Source of the DNA: CAZTXD01 sp964617995
GTDB lineage: Bacteria; Actinomycetota; Acidimicrobiia; Spongiisociales; ZC4RG35
Assembly (NCBI GenBank): GCA_964617995.1
Contig: CAZTXD010000130.1
Location: 1 to 10,326 of the forward strand
Length of the DNA: 10,326 nucleotides
Reading direction: 5' to 3'
Part shown: piece by piece, positions 1-7,909 of the stretch
How the letters are laid out: each line of letters starts with the position of its first letter
How positions within the stretch are numbered: position 1 is the stretch's first letter
Position numbers and translations under genes: made by a program
Notes under the pieces: generated by a model
Seen by the model: only the letters and a program-made list of their open reading frames with translations
Database searches by the model: none
Told to the model about the DNA's origin: nothing

Positions 1-52
1 CGTTTTCGCGCATCGAATGCGCGCTATGGCGCGCATTCGATGCGCGAAAACG
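1..52. repeat. Perfect 24-bp inverted repeat (nested palindrome) upstream of ccmF
   Basis: Bases 1-24 and 29-52 are exact reverse complements, separated by the four bases TATG. Each arm is itself a near-palindrome: CGCGCAT and ATGCGCG flank CGA at 7-23, and the same pair flanks TCG at 30-46. The DNA could therefore form one long hairpin or two small ones. No T-run follows on either strand, so a classical intrinsic terminator is not supported. The element ends 14 bases before the ccmF start codon, just upstream of its ribosome binding site, so it could affect ccmF expression. The window opens exactly on the first base of the palindrome, so an assembly fold-back at a contig end is also possible. 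Confidence 0.85.
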
Positions 53-66
53 GGTGAGGGGGGCTG

Positions 67-2109
67 ATGCTGGCTTCAGTGGGACTCGTTGCCCTGCTGG
101 TGGCGCTGTGGGGAGCCGCATCCCTGGCGGTGGGGGGAGCGCTCACGGCGGCGGACCTGCGCCGCGGGGTGGAGGCACAACGGCGTTTGCGCCGCCCGGC
201 CATCATGACCTTGGGTGGGGCGGCCGCCGCCATGGCCGTCCTGGAGGCAGCGCTCGTCTTCGACGACTTCTCCCTCGCCTACGCCGCCAATCACCACGCC
301 CGCGCCACTCCATTCCCCTTCAACGTCGCCAGCGCCTGGGGAGCCCTGGAGGGTTCGATCGTGCTGTGGGGCCTGGTGCTGGCCGGGTTCACCTGGCTGG
401 TGTGGCGCGACCACCACAAGCGCCGGGATTCCCTCTCGGCGGGCGCACTGGCGGTGATGGGCCTGGTGGGCGTGTTCTTCTTCGGCGTGATGCTCACCGT
501 GGCGAACCCGTTCGAAGTGTGCGTGGAGGCGACGGCGGCTCGATGCCTGGCCACCAGCCCGTGGCCATGGGCGGGCATCCAGGCTCCCGCCGACGGCCTC
601 GGACCCAATCCCCTCCTCCAGAACCACATTCTCATGGCGGTTCATCCCCCGATCCTCTACGTAGGGTACGTGGGGCTCACCGTTCCCTTCGCCTACGCCA
701 TCTCAGCCCTCGCCCTCACCTCGCCGGGACCGGAGTGGCTCCGCCGCACCCGACGCTGGACGCTGGTGGCGTGGTCGTTCCTGTCGCTCGGCATCCTCCT
801 GGGGGGATGGTGGGCGTACGAGGTCTTCTCGTGGGGTGGCTACTGGGAATGGGACCCGGTCGAGAACGCCTCTCTCATGCCGTGGCTGGTAGCCACCGCC
901 TTCATCCACTCCTCGCTGGTCCAGCAGCGACGGGGAATGCTCCAGGCGTGGAACTTCGTCCTCGTGATCTCCGCCTTCGCACTCACCATCCTGGGCACGT
1001 TCCTGACCAGATCGGGGACCATCACCTCGGTCCACTCCTTCACCCAGTCGGCGATAGGACCCGTCCTCCTCGCCTTCCTCGTGGTCGTTTTGGGCGGCTC
1101 GTTCGCGCTGTTCGCCACCCGTTCCCATCTGGTGGCCTCCGCTCCCCGGCTCGACTCGTTCTCGTCTAGGGAAGGCACGTTCCTCGCCAACAACCTGCTG
1201 CTGACGGTGTTCGCCCTGGTGGTTCTGGTGGGGACGGTCTACCCGCTGCTGCTCGAAGCGTTCACCGGGACCCAGGTGGGAGTGGGCAAACCGTTCTACA
1301 ACGCCCTGGCGGTTCCCCTGTCCTTCGCCCTGCTGCTCCTGATGGGGCTGGGTCCCATCACTCCCTGGAGGTACGCCTCCGGCCATCTGGTCTGGAAGCG
1401 GATCCGGGGGCCGCTCCAGGTCGCTCTGGGGGTAGGGATCCTGGCTGCGGTCGTCGCCAGCCGGATCGGATGGGTGGTGCTGGCGGTGGTGGCGGCCACT
1501 TTCGTGATCGGGGTGATCGTCCGTCATCTCCTCGAGATGGCCGCTCGCCGTACCCGAGCAACGGGAAGGTCGCTGGGAGCAGAGATACGCCATGTGGTCA
1601 CCTCCGATCAGACCTTCTGGTCGGGACAGCTCTCCCACATCGGGGTGGCGATGGTGGCCCTGGGCCTGGCCTTCTCGGCCAACCTCGCCGACCACGCCAC
1701 CCTCGACCTGGAACCAGGAGACACGGCCCAGTTCTCCGGGTACGAGCTCACCTACCGATCACCCTTCCAGCGCTCCGACCCGTCCAAGCGGGTGGTGGGA
1801 GCGACCATCGACGTGACCCGGGACGGCAGGCCGATAGCCGAAGCACAGCCGCGGGCCAACTACTTCGGAGCCGACCCCACCGGTGTCCCCACCCCCGCCG
1901 TCATCTCCCGTCCCGGCGGGGATCTGTATCTCACCCTCATCGGCATCGACTCGGTGGGGATCCGTCTCCAGGCCGACACGTCACCTCTGATCTGGCTGCT
2001 GTGGGCGGGGGGTCTGGTGGTCGCCGCCGGAGGGTTCTGGTCGATGACGGTCCGGCGGGCGGTGCCCTCCCGAACTCGAACGCGCCGTCCGGAGGCGGCG
2101 CGTGTCTGA
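67..2109 (+). CDS. ccmF: Cytochrome c heme lyase subunit CcmF
   Basis: CcmF is the polytopic membrane core of the System I heme lyase, which attaches heme to CXXCH motifs of apocytochrome c on the outer face of the membrane. The 680-residue product has the usual family length and many hydrophobic helices. It carries the tryptophan-rich heme-binding motif at about residues 256-273 (W-G-G-Y-W-E-W-D-P-V-E-N, then M-P-W). Histidines at the places where the family binds heme are His193 (in H-P-P-I-L-Y), His323 (in S-V-H-S-F) and His524 (in L-S-H-I-G-V). A soluble stretch near 550-640 fits the C-terminal periplasmic-type domain. The ATG at 67 is preceded by a G-rich ribosome binding site at 53-62. 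Its end overlaps the next gene by 8 bases, so the two are probably translationally coupled. CcmA-E are not in the window and may lie upstream. Confidence 0.96.
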   Translation: MLASVGLVALLVALWGAASLAVGGALTAADLRRGVEAQRRLRRPAIMTLGGAAAAMAVLEAALVFDDFSLAYAANHHARATPFPFNVASAWGALEGSIVLWGLVLAGFTWLVWRDHHKRRDSLSAGALAVMGLVGVFFFGVMLTVANPFEVCVEATAARCLATSPWPWAGIQAPADGLGPNPLLQNHILMAVHPPILYVGYVGLTVPFAYAISALALTSPGPEWLRRTRRWTLVAWSFLSLGILLGGWWAYEVFSWGGYWEWDPVENASLMPWLVATAFIHSSLVQQRRGMLQAWNFVLVISAFALTILGTFLTRSGTITSVHSFTQSAIGPVLLAFLVVVLGGSFALFATRSHLVASAPRLDSFSSREGTFLANNLLLTVFALVVLVGTVYPLLLEAFTGTQVGVGKPFYNALAVPLSFALLLLMGLGPITPWRYASGHLVWKRIRGPLQVALGVGILAAVVASRIGWVVLAVVAATFVIGVIVRHLLEMAARRTRATGRSLGAEIRHVVTSDQTFWSGQLSHIGVAMVALGLAFSANLADHATLDLEPGDTAQFSGYELTYRSPFQRSDPSKRVVGATIDVTRDGRPIAEAQPRANYFGADPTGVPTPAVISRPGGDLYLTLIGIDSVGIRLQADTSPLIWLLWAGGLVVAAGGFWSMTVRRAVPSRTRTRRPEAARV

Positions 2110-3313
2110 CGTCCCGATGGCGAGCCGGCCACGCTCATCCGCCCGCACCTTCCCGTGGGCGGTCGCGAGCGTCGCGGCTCTCGCCGTGATCCTGGTGACG
2201 CTGGTGGCCACGCACCGCCGCTCCGTCGACGAGGCGGCCGAGATCGGGACGCTCATCCGCTGTCCCGTCTGCCAGGGGGTGCCCATCGCCGACTCGCCCT
2301 CCCCAATGGCCCGGGACATGATGGCCGTGCTGCGCGAGACCCTGGAGGCCGGCGCCACCCGGCAGGAGGCCATCGACACGGTGATGGGGGCCTATCCGGG
2401 TTCGCTGTTCCTGGAGCCGTCGGTGACGGGCTCGACCCTGGCGCTGTGGCTCGTTCCGGCGCTGGCCCTGCTGGGCGGAGCCGGACTGGCGCTCACCGTG
2501 CAGCGCAGCCGGGCCGGCTCCGATGAGGCGAGAGAATGCTCCGAGCTCGATCAGCGGCTGGATCACATTCGAGGGGACCTCGACGACCTGGCGCTCCAGG
2601 AAGCAGCCGGGGAGATCGAGCCGGAGGCGGCCGCCCACCTCAAGGCGGCGTACGAAGCGGAGCTGGCGGAGGCGGAAGCGGCCCGGGCCGAAGCCGCCGA
2701 GCCTGAATCGCCTCTTCCTGGCTCCCGGCGTCGTGTCGCCGCCGGAGCGGGGATCGTGGTGGCCAGCCTGGCGCTGGTCGTGGTGGCGGCCGGAGCCTTC
2801 CTGGTGGACCGTCCCGACGCCGCCTCGGGGCTGGCCGGAAACCTGGCCGAGGACCCAGACGACTTCTCCAATGAGACACTGGCGGCCGTCATCGCCGCCA
2901 GCGCCGACCATCCTCAGATCGACGGGATGCGCCTGGCGCTGGGCGAACGTTACTTCGAGGCGGGTGATTACTCCTCCGCCTTCCCCTATTTCCTCGATGT
3001 GGCTTCCAGCGAGCACGCCAGCCCCATCGAGGCGGCGACCGCCCTGACCCGGCTCGGCTGGATGGCCTTCGACGGCAACGACGAGACCGACACGGCCCTC
3101 GGGCTGCTGGCCGAGGCGTCGCGGCTGGCACCGGGTGAGCCTTTTCCCCACTACCTGGAGGGGGTGGTGGTGTGGTGCGGGCGCGAGGACACCGCCGGGG
3201 CCGCCGCCATCTTCGAAGAGGTGCTCGCCACCGGAGTGGACGACCCGGACGTCCGCTCCCGGGTGGAGCGCGACCTGGCCGCATCCGAGGCCGGCGAGCC
3301 ATGCCCGAGATGA
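2102..3313 (+). CDS. ccmH: CcmH-CcmI-like fusion, apocytochrome c thiol reductase/chaperone
   Basis: The 403-residue protein begins with a membrane segment (about 18-36). A CcmH domain follows, with the redox motif R-C-P-V-C-Q (Cys54, Cys57), which keeps apocytochrome c cysteines reduced and passes the substrate to CcmF. A second membrane helix lies near 113-135. Next comes a charged coiled stretch rich in Glu and Ala (about 145-200), as in CcmI, then a third helix (about 210-235) and a C-terminal region with TPR-like helical repeats. This order resembles CcmH joined to CcmI, as in some bacteria where the two are fused. The start is GTG at 2102, supported by GGAGG at 2091-2095 with six bases of spacing. 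It overlaps ccmF by 8 bases. Its TGA overlaps a possible ATG of the next gene (ATGA at 3310). Confidence 0.92.
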   Translation: MSDVPMASRPRSSARTFPWAVASVAALAVILVTLVATHRRSVDEAAEIGTLIRCPVCQGVPIADSPSPMARDMMAVLRETLEAGATRQEAIDTVMGAYPGSLFLEPSVTGSTLALWLVPALALLGGAGLALTVQRSRAGSDEARECSELDQRLDHIRGDLDDLALQEAAGEIEPEAAAHLKAAYEAELAEAEAARAEAAEPESPLPGSRRRVAAGAGIVVASLALVVVAAGAFLVDRPDAASGLAGNLAEDPDDFSNETLAAVIAASADHPQIDGMRLALGERYFEAGDYSSAFPYFLDVASSEHASPIEAATALTRLGWMAFDGNDETDTALGLLAEASRLAPGEPFPHYLEGVVVWCGREDTAGAAAIFEEVLATGVDDPDVRSRVERDLAASEAGEPCPR

Positions 3314-3339
3314 GGAGAGGGGAGGGTGGCGGGGCCGCC

Positions 3340-3921
3340 ATGAAGGTGGCCGCCTGGGCAGTGGTGGCGTTGTCGTTGGTGACGGCGGTCGCCCTCGCCA
3401 GTCGCTTCGGGAGCGATCCGGGACTGTCGGAGTCTCCCCTGCTGGGCCGCCCGGCTCCCGACTTCACCCTTCCCCGGCTGGTCGGGAACGGGGAGGTGAC
3501 CCTGAGCGACATGCAGGGCCAGATAGTCGTCGTGAACTTCTTCGCGTCCTGGTGCCTCGAGTGCCGTCTCGAGCATGATGCCCTGGTCGCCGTGTCGGAT
3601 GCCTTCGCCGGCGGGAAGGTGCAGTTCGTGGGGGTGTCCTACCAGGACGACCCGGTCGACTCGTTGACGTTCCTGGACGAGGAGGGACTGAGCGCCTCCA
3701 CCGAGTACCTGGTGGACGAGGGCAGCCGCGCCGCCATCGCCTACGGCGTGTTCGGCATCCCCGAGACCTTCTTCATCGACCCCGATGGCACCGTGGTGGG
3801 GCGAATCATCGGTCCCACCGACGCGCTCGTCCTCGGTTCGACCATCGACACCATCCGGGCCGGGGAGGATCCCGGGCAACGGGTGCTGGGGAACACGAGG
3901 TCCGCCCCCGGGGACAGCTGA
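3340..3921 (+). CDS. ccmG: CcmG/TlpA-type membrane-anchored thioredoxin-like protein
   Basis: The product has 193 residues from this start. A single N-terminal hydrophobic anchor (about 3-20) is followed by an extracytoplasmic thioredoxin fold of the TlpA/ResA/CcmG type. It shows G-R-P-A-P-D-F-T-L near residue 36, the active site F-A-S-W-C-L-E-C (Cys72, Cys75) and the cis-proline loop F-G-I-P-E-T-F. Next to ccmF and ccmH its likely job is to supply reducing equivalents for CcmH and apocytochrome c. Two starts compete. The ATG at 3310 overlaps the ccmH stop as ATGA. The ATG at 3340 has a purine-rich GGAGAGGGGAGGG upstream and puts the anchor right at the N-terminus, so I prefer it. ATG 3301 is also in frame. 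Unlike the thioredoxin-like gene at 8931-9434, both active-site cysteines have ordinary codons. Confidence 0.9.
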   Translation: MKVAAWAVVALSLVTAVALASRFGSDPGLSESPLLGRPAPDFTLPRLVGNGEVTLSDMQGQIVVVNFFASWCLECRLEHDALVAVSDAFAGGKVQFVGVSYQDDPVDSLTFLDEEGLSASTEYLVDEGSRAAIAYGVFGIPETFFIDPDGTVVGRIIGPTDALVLGSTIDTIRAGEDPGQRVLGNTRSAPGDS

Positions 3922-3926
3922 TCTGT

Positions 3927-3932
3927 CAGAAT
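3927..3932 (+). promoter_or_regulatory. Possible -10 element of a leaderless DUF3048 transcript
   Basis: CAGAAT ends eight bases before the ATG at 3941, and no Shine-Dalgarno sequence lies between them. Two other genes here (the Fur-family gene and the thioredoxin-like gene) also have a -10-like hexamer eight bases before their start codon. This suggests transcription starting at or beside the A of ATG. No convincing -35 box is visible, and the gene could equally be read through from the ccm genes. Confidence 0.35.
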
Positions 3933-3940
3933 CTCCCGGC

Positions 3941-5005
3941 ATGGCAGACCCCGAGGGCCCCGGACCGCTGATCGATCGCATCAGGCGCTGGATACAGGAT
4001 CACGCCCTGGCTGTGGCCGGCGGCGGGGCCGTGGCCGCGGTGGCGGCCGTCACCATGGCCATCGCACTGGCCTCGGGCGGGCCGGAGGACCCCGCGTCCC
4101 CCTCCGCCACCACCGCCCAGCCGGATCCGGGCTCGCCGGCCTCCGACGTGAGCGGACCCACCGGCACGGCCACCACCCTCCCGGCCGGGGAGGCGGCGTC
4201 GCTGATCGGCGTCAAGATCGACAACGCCGAGCCGGCCCGACCCCATATCGGCCTCGACGCCGCCCGGGTGGTCATCGAGACCCCGGTGGAGGGTGGGGTG
4301 ACGCGCTTTCTCGCCTTCTTTCCTCCCGGGGACACGCTCGTCGGCCCCGTTCGCTCGGCCCGACCGGTGGATGTGGACCTGGTGGGGCTCATGTCCGACA
4401 CGCTCGTCTCCACCGGGGGCCGCCCGTTCGTGCTCGGCGAGTTGACCGGCAACGGGGTCGTCCTCGTAGGTCACGACCCGCTGGACTCTCCCTTCCAGGC
4501 TCTGGAGCGGCCCTCTCCTCACAATCTCTTCATCTCCTTGAACGAGGTAACTCCCGGAGCGGAGGTGCGCTCGGGGATCCCCTTCGGCGATCTCCCCGCC
4601 ACCGGTGAGCCGGTCGATGTCCTGGAGGTGCCCTACCCGACGCCGGTGACGTGGACCCATACCGACGGTGGGTACGCCCGAGCCGAAGGCGGAGAGGGGA
4701 TATCGGTGCTTCCTTCCTTCGATGCCGAGCCGCAACCCTTCGTCGTGGACACCGTGGTCGTGATGGCGGTCAACGAGCGCTCCGCCGGGTATCAGGACGC
4801 CAACGACGTGGAGGTGTCCACCTTCGATGTGATCGGCTCCGAGCGTCTCTGGGTCTATCACCAGGGGACGTCGGTCGCCGGCACCTGGTCGCGGGCGTCA
4901 CTGACCGACGGCTACGCCTTCCGGAGCGCCGAAGGGGACCTGTTCGAGCTGCCGCAGGGACGCACGTTCATCCATCTGCTGCCGCGCCACCTCCTGGACG
5001 GCTGA
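3941..5005 (+). CDS. DUF3048 (YerB-like) membrane-anchored protein
   Basis: The 354-residue product starts with a short charged N-terminus, one hydrophobic helix (about 21-46) and a Pro/Ser/Thr/Ala-rich linker (about 47-85). It then has an extracytoplasmic domain of the DUF3048/YerB family. Family landmarks are V-K-I-D-N at about residues 91-95, E-T-P-V-E-G-G-V-T-R-F around 117-127 and G-P-V-R-S-A-R-P at 135-142. The C-terminal half, ending in L-P-Q-G-R-T-F-I-H, fits the second YerB domain, where the strand W-V-Y-H-Q-G-T typically lies. The molecular function of the family is not established. It is probably a cell-envelope protein. The ATG at 3941 was chosen because upstream in-frame starts lie inside ccmG. 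No lipobox cysteine is present, so it is anchored by a helix rather than by lipid. It converges with the minus-strand operon, leaving five bases between the stops and no visible terminator. Confidence 0.9.
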   Translation: MADPEGPGPLIDRIRRWIQDHALAVAGGGAVAAVAAVTMAIALASGGPEDPASPSATTAQPDPGSPASDVSGPTGTATTLPAGEAASLIGVKIDNAEPARPHIGLDAARVVIETPVEGGVTRFLAFFPPGDTLVGPVRSARPVDVDLVGLMSDTLVSTGGRPFVLGELTGNGVVLVGHDPLDSPFQALERPSPHNLFISLNEVTPGAEVRSGIPFGDLPATGEPVDVLEVPYPTPVTWTHTDGGYARAEGGEGISVLPSFDAEPQPFVVDTVVVMAVNERSAGYQDANDVEVSTFDVIGSERLWVYHQGTSVAGTWSRASLTDGYAFRSAEGDLFELPQGRTFIHLLPRHLLDG

Positions 5006-5010
5006 GGGCT

Positions 5011-6408
5011 CTATCGGCTGCGCTGGTCGATCAGCTCCACGTCCACTTCCGAGAAGGTGGCGGTGTCCAGCGCCGCCGATCCGGTGTCGAGGAGGAAGCG
5101 GTCGAAGAAGCCGGTGACGAAACGACGGTTGATGAGTTGCATCCGTTCGCCGTCTATCGGCCCGCGGAGCCCGATACGTGAGGCGATGGGCGACACGAGG
5201 TACCCGCCGACGAAATCGGAGCTGTCGGCTCCGAAGACATCCACCCAATAGGTCAGGGTGTCGGAGCGGGCGACGATCCCCCTGAGCACGGCGTCGTTGT
5301 GGGTTCCGCGCCACGGATCCGACCGCATCATGAGCATCGGCCTGGTCGCCGTCGTGGCCAGGATGGGCGCGGGAAGGTCCTCCACGGCTGCGTCCATGCC
5401 GGCCACGGCGTCGCAGCGCTCATCGCTCAGGCAGACCTGGATGGCGGCACCTCCCCCCAGCCCGTGACCCCATAGCCCCACCGCGTTGGTGTCGACCGCC
5501 CTCCCCAGCAGTCCGTAGGCGCCTTCGGGGCCCTTTTCCACCTCGTCGAGGACGAGCGAGACGTCGGCCGCGAACGTGGCGATGAGGGAGGCTGTGGCCT
5601 CCTGGCGCTCGTCCTCGTCGGCTTCCTCGTCACCGAGGGCGTCCTCTTCGAGGTAGATCGCCTCTCCATCGATGACGGTGGCCACCGCCCCGTAGGTGTG
5701 GTCGATGGCGATCACGACGTAGCCCTGGCTGACGAGGTTCTCCACTTGAGCAAGGGCGATGGTGCGGAACCCCTCCCAACCGTGGCTGAAGACGATGAGG
5801 GGGAAGCCTCCCTCGTCGACGGGGGCGTCGCGATAGGAATGGGAGTCGGTGTAGCGGGCCGAGTTGAAGAAGAACCCCGGCACTCCCACCCGGGCGGCTA
5901 GAGCCGGGGCGACCACCTCGATGTGGGGCTCCCACGGCTCGGGTCGGGCGCCATCGGCCGGCAGGGCCGGATACCACACTTGGGTGTTGATGCGGCGCAG
6001 CCCACCGGGACGGGCCCCGTACTCCTCGCGCACCTCCGGGTGCCTCAGCTCCACCGTGGTGGTGCCGATTGCCAACGGACCCGAGGGAACGGGGAGCTGG
6101 GGTACCGGAAAGACCAGGGCAGGAGCGAGCGCCAGCCCCAGCCCGATCGGACCGAACACCGCTCGTCCTGCCCGGCGGAACCACGGGAGGTGCCTCTCCA
6201 GGGTGATGAAGTCCCCGACGGCGAGGCCCAGCGTCACCAGATAGAGGGGCAGCAGCGGCCAGCGGTAGCCCTCCACCTGCCACTGCACGACCAGCATGCC
6301 GGGCAGGACGGCGGCGAGGATCCCCCGCCGGGGCCTGACACCGAACAGGGCCGGCCACAGGATGGCGGTGACGCACGCTATGGAGAGGTAGATCTCGAAC
6401 GGTCTCAA
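5011..6408 (-). CDS. Membrane-attached PAF-acetylhydrolase-like alpha/beta hydrolase, probably catalytically dead
   Basis: From the TTG at 6408 the product has 465 residues: about four hydrophobic helices (roughly 5-110), then an alpha/beta hydrolase domain of the platelet-activating-factor acetylhydrolase/Lp-PLA2 type. The oxyanion-loop motif F-S-H-G-W-E-G-F-R is intact (His209-Gly213). The nucleophile elbow reads W-G-H-G-L-G-G, with Gly316 where G-H-S-x-G-G is expected. The acid residue is kept (Asp339 in G-M-D-A), 23 residues after the elbow as in human Lp-PLA2. The histidine segment reads F-G-A-D-S-S-D-F, with Ser396 where the family has His. Two of three triad residues are thus missing without any frameshift. 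An acidic insertion (about 255-270) is unusual. TTG was chosen because it overlaps the cbiO stop as TTGA, continuing the 4-base overlap chain. It has no clear Shine-Dalgarno sequence, so coupled translation is likely. A binding or sensory role is possible; its tie to nickel is unknown. Confidence 0.85.
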   Translation of the reverse strand: MRPFEIYLSIACVTAILWPALFGVRPRRGILAAVLPGMLVVQWQVEGYRWPLLPLYLVTLGLAVGDFITLERHLPWFRRAGRAVFGPIGLGLALAPALVFPVPQLPVPSGPLAIGTTTVELRHPEVREEYGARPGGLRRINTQVWYPALPADGARPEPWEPHIEVVAPALAARVGVPGFFFNSARYTDSHSYRDAPVDEGGFPLIVFSHGWEGFRTIALAQVENLVSQGYVVIAIDHTYGAVATVIDGEAIYLEEDALGDEEADEDERQEATASLIATFAADVSLVLDEVEKGPEGAYGLLGRAVDTNAVGLWGHGLGGGAAIQVCLSDERCDAVAGMDAAVEDLPAPILATTATRPMLMMRSDPWRGTHNDAVLRGIVARSDTLTYWVDVFGADSSDFVGGYLVSPIASRIGLRGPIDGERMQLINRRFVTGFFDRFLLDTGSAALDTATFSEVDVELIDQRSR

Positions 6409-7151
6409 CGACGGGCGATTGTGGCAGGGTCGAACCCGAAGGGAAGCTCCAGACGGCTGGACGACATCAGCTCGGCGTCCGCCAGCAAGGCGGCGGTGGG
6501 CCCGTCGGCGGTGACGCGCCCCCCGTCGAGCACCACCGATCGCCCGCACAGCTCCAGCGCGAAGGGCAGGTCGTGGGTGACGATGACAACCGTGGTGTCG
6601 AGGCCCGTGAGGAGATCCGCCAGCTCCCGGCGCCCGGTGGGGTCGAGATTCGAGGTGGGCTCATCCAGCACCAGCACCTCGGGCTCCATGGCCAGCACCG
6701 TGGCGATGGCCGCCCGCCGGGCCTCCCCTCCGGACAGGTGATGGGGTGCCCGGTTCGCCACCTCGCCCAGTCCCACCGCCGCGAGCGCGGCCTCGCTGCG
6801 GAGAGCCACGTCGTCGGGGCCGAGTCCCAGGTTGGCGGGTCCGAAGGCGACGTCGCGGGCGACGGTGGGCATGAAGAGCTGGTCGTCGGGGTCCTGGAAG
6901 ACGATGCCTATCCGCCGGCGGACCTCGGCGAGGGTATCGGGAGAGAGCACGACGTCTCCGACGGTGACCGTGCCCCGCTGGGGCCGGAGGATGCCTATGA
7001 GCGACAGGAGCAGCGTGGTCTTGCCGGCACCGTTGGGGCCCAGCAGGGCGACCCGTTCCCCTGGCGTCACCGCCAGGTCGACGCCGGTGAGGGCTTCGGT
7101 GCCGTCCGGGTAGGCGAACACCAGATCGGAGACCGCCAGCGCCAGTGTCAT
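6405..7151 (-). CDS. cbiO: Energy-coupling ATPase of the nickel/cobalt ECF transporter (CbiO/NikO)
   Basis: This 248-residue ABC ATPase energises metal uptake by the CbiM-CbiQ membrane complex. It shows Walker A G-P-N-G-A-G-K-T (38-45), a Q-loop in V-F-Q-D-P-D-D-Q-L-F, the signature L-S-G-G-E (139-143), Walker B ending L-V-L-D-E-P (Asp163, catalytic Glu164), a D-loop S-N-L-D and the switch histidine His193 in V-T-H-D. All catalytic parts are present and the length is normal for a single-domain CbiO. The Q-D-P-D-D-Q-L-F segment is typical of ECF/CbiO ATPases. Its ATG at 7151 overlaps the cbiQ stop as ATGA, and its own stop overlaps the TTG of the hydrolase gene. Translation is therefore probably coupled along the operon. 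Metal specificity cannot be read from the ATPase. Confidence 0.95.
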   Translation of the reverse strand: MTLALAVSDLVFAYPDGTEALTGVDLAVTPGERVALLGPNGAGKTTLLLSLIGILRPQRGTVTVGDVVLSPDTLAEVRRRIGIVFQDPDDQLFMPTVARDVAFGPANLGLGPDDVALRSEAALAAVGLGEVANRAPHHLSGGEARRAAIATVLAMEPEVLVLDEPTSNLDPTGRRELADLLTGLDTTVVIVTHDLPFALELCGRSVVLDGGRVTADGPTAALLADAELMSSSRLELPFGFDPATIARR

Positions 7152-7909
7152 GTCGCCACCAGCGCGGCGATGGCGACCGCCCACGCCGCCCCCAGCCACA
7201 TCGCCACCGTCAGCCAAGTGGAAGGAGTGGCCACCGCCGACACGTCGGGGATGGTCCCGTCGTACCCACGGGCCAGCATCGCCTGGTGAATCCGCTCGCC
7301 CCGCTCGTAGGAACGCACGAACATCGTCCCCGACACCGTAGCCAGCGTGGAAGCCTCCCCCAGGCGCCGCCGACCGCCCAGGCGGGCCGCGATCGCCGTC
7401 CTCACCCGCCCGACGTCGCCCACGACCACCTCGATGTAGCGGACCATGAATCCGGCGATGGCCGTGAGGAGGCGAGGAGCGCGCAGTCGCTCGAACCCGG
7501 CCAGGATGTCGGCGACCTCGGTGGTGGCCGACAGGACCACCGACGCCCCCACGCACAGCGTGGCCTTGGCCACGACATTCCAGGCCCCCCACAGTCCGGC
7601 CACGGACAGGGCCCAGGGACCCACCTCGATCCGGGGCCCGGTGCTCATGAAGGGCATCGCCAGGGCGAACACGACGAAAGGGATCTCGATCGAGAGCCGA
7701 CGGAAGAAGAACCCGGCGGGAAGTCCCGCCGAGCCTACGGCGACGAACAGGACGGCGGCGTGGATCCCGAACGCCCACACCGCCTGGGTGGGAGTGACGA
7801 CCACGGCGGCGACGAAGACGAAGAGGGCGGCGATCTTCACATTGGGCGCCAGCCGATGGACCAGGCTGTGGCCGTGATAGTGGAGGGCGTGGGCGTGGGC
7901 GCCGCTCAC
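7148..7909 (-). CDS. cbiQ: Transmembrane coupling subunit of the nickel/cobalt ECF transporter (CbiQ/NikQ)
   Basis: The 253-residue integral membrane protein is the T-component that links the ATPase to the substrate-binding membrane protein CbiM. A His-rich N-terminus (A-H-A-H-A-L-H-Y-H-G-H) comes before the family start H-R-L-A-P-N-V-K, followed by several hydrophobic helices. Near the C-terminus is the conserved coupling segment E-R-G-E-R-I-H-Q-A-M-L-A-R-G-Y-D-G (about 202-218), with the Ala-Arg-Gly signature that contacts the ATPases. The GTG at 7909 overlaps the cbiM stop as GTGA, and this start gives the normal family length. The N-terminal histidines may bind metal, but this is inference. 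Confidence 0.94.
   Translation of the reverse strand: MSGAHAHALHYHGHSLVHRLAPNVKIAALFVFVAAVVVTPTQAVWAFGIHAAVLFVAVGSAGLPAGFFFRRLSIEIPFVVFALAMPFMSTGPRIEVGPWALSVAGLWGAWNVVAKATLCVGASVVLSATTEVADILAGFERLRAPRLLTAIAGFMVRYIEVVVGDVGRVRTAIAARLGGRRRLGEASTLATVSGTMFVRSYERGERIHQAMLARGYDGTIPDVSAVATPSTWLTVAMWLGAAWAVAIAALVAT

Noticed and set aside
54..1169. Long plus-strand open frame overlapping ccmF
   Set aside because: It is a shadow frame of GC-rich DNA: its translation is Gly/Arg/Pro-rich with no family features, while the ccmF frame has all its hallmark motifs.
703..1695. Long minus-strand open frame antisense to ccmF
   Set aside because: The translation is low-complexity, rich in Arg, Gly, Gln and His, typical of antisense shadows in GC-rich genes.
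5006..5010. Bidirectional terminator between the convergent DUF3048 and hydrolase genes
   Set aside because: Only five bases separate the stops and no hairpin with a T-run was found around them.
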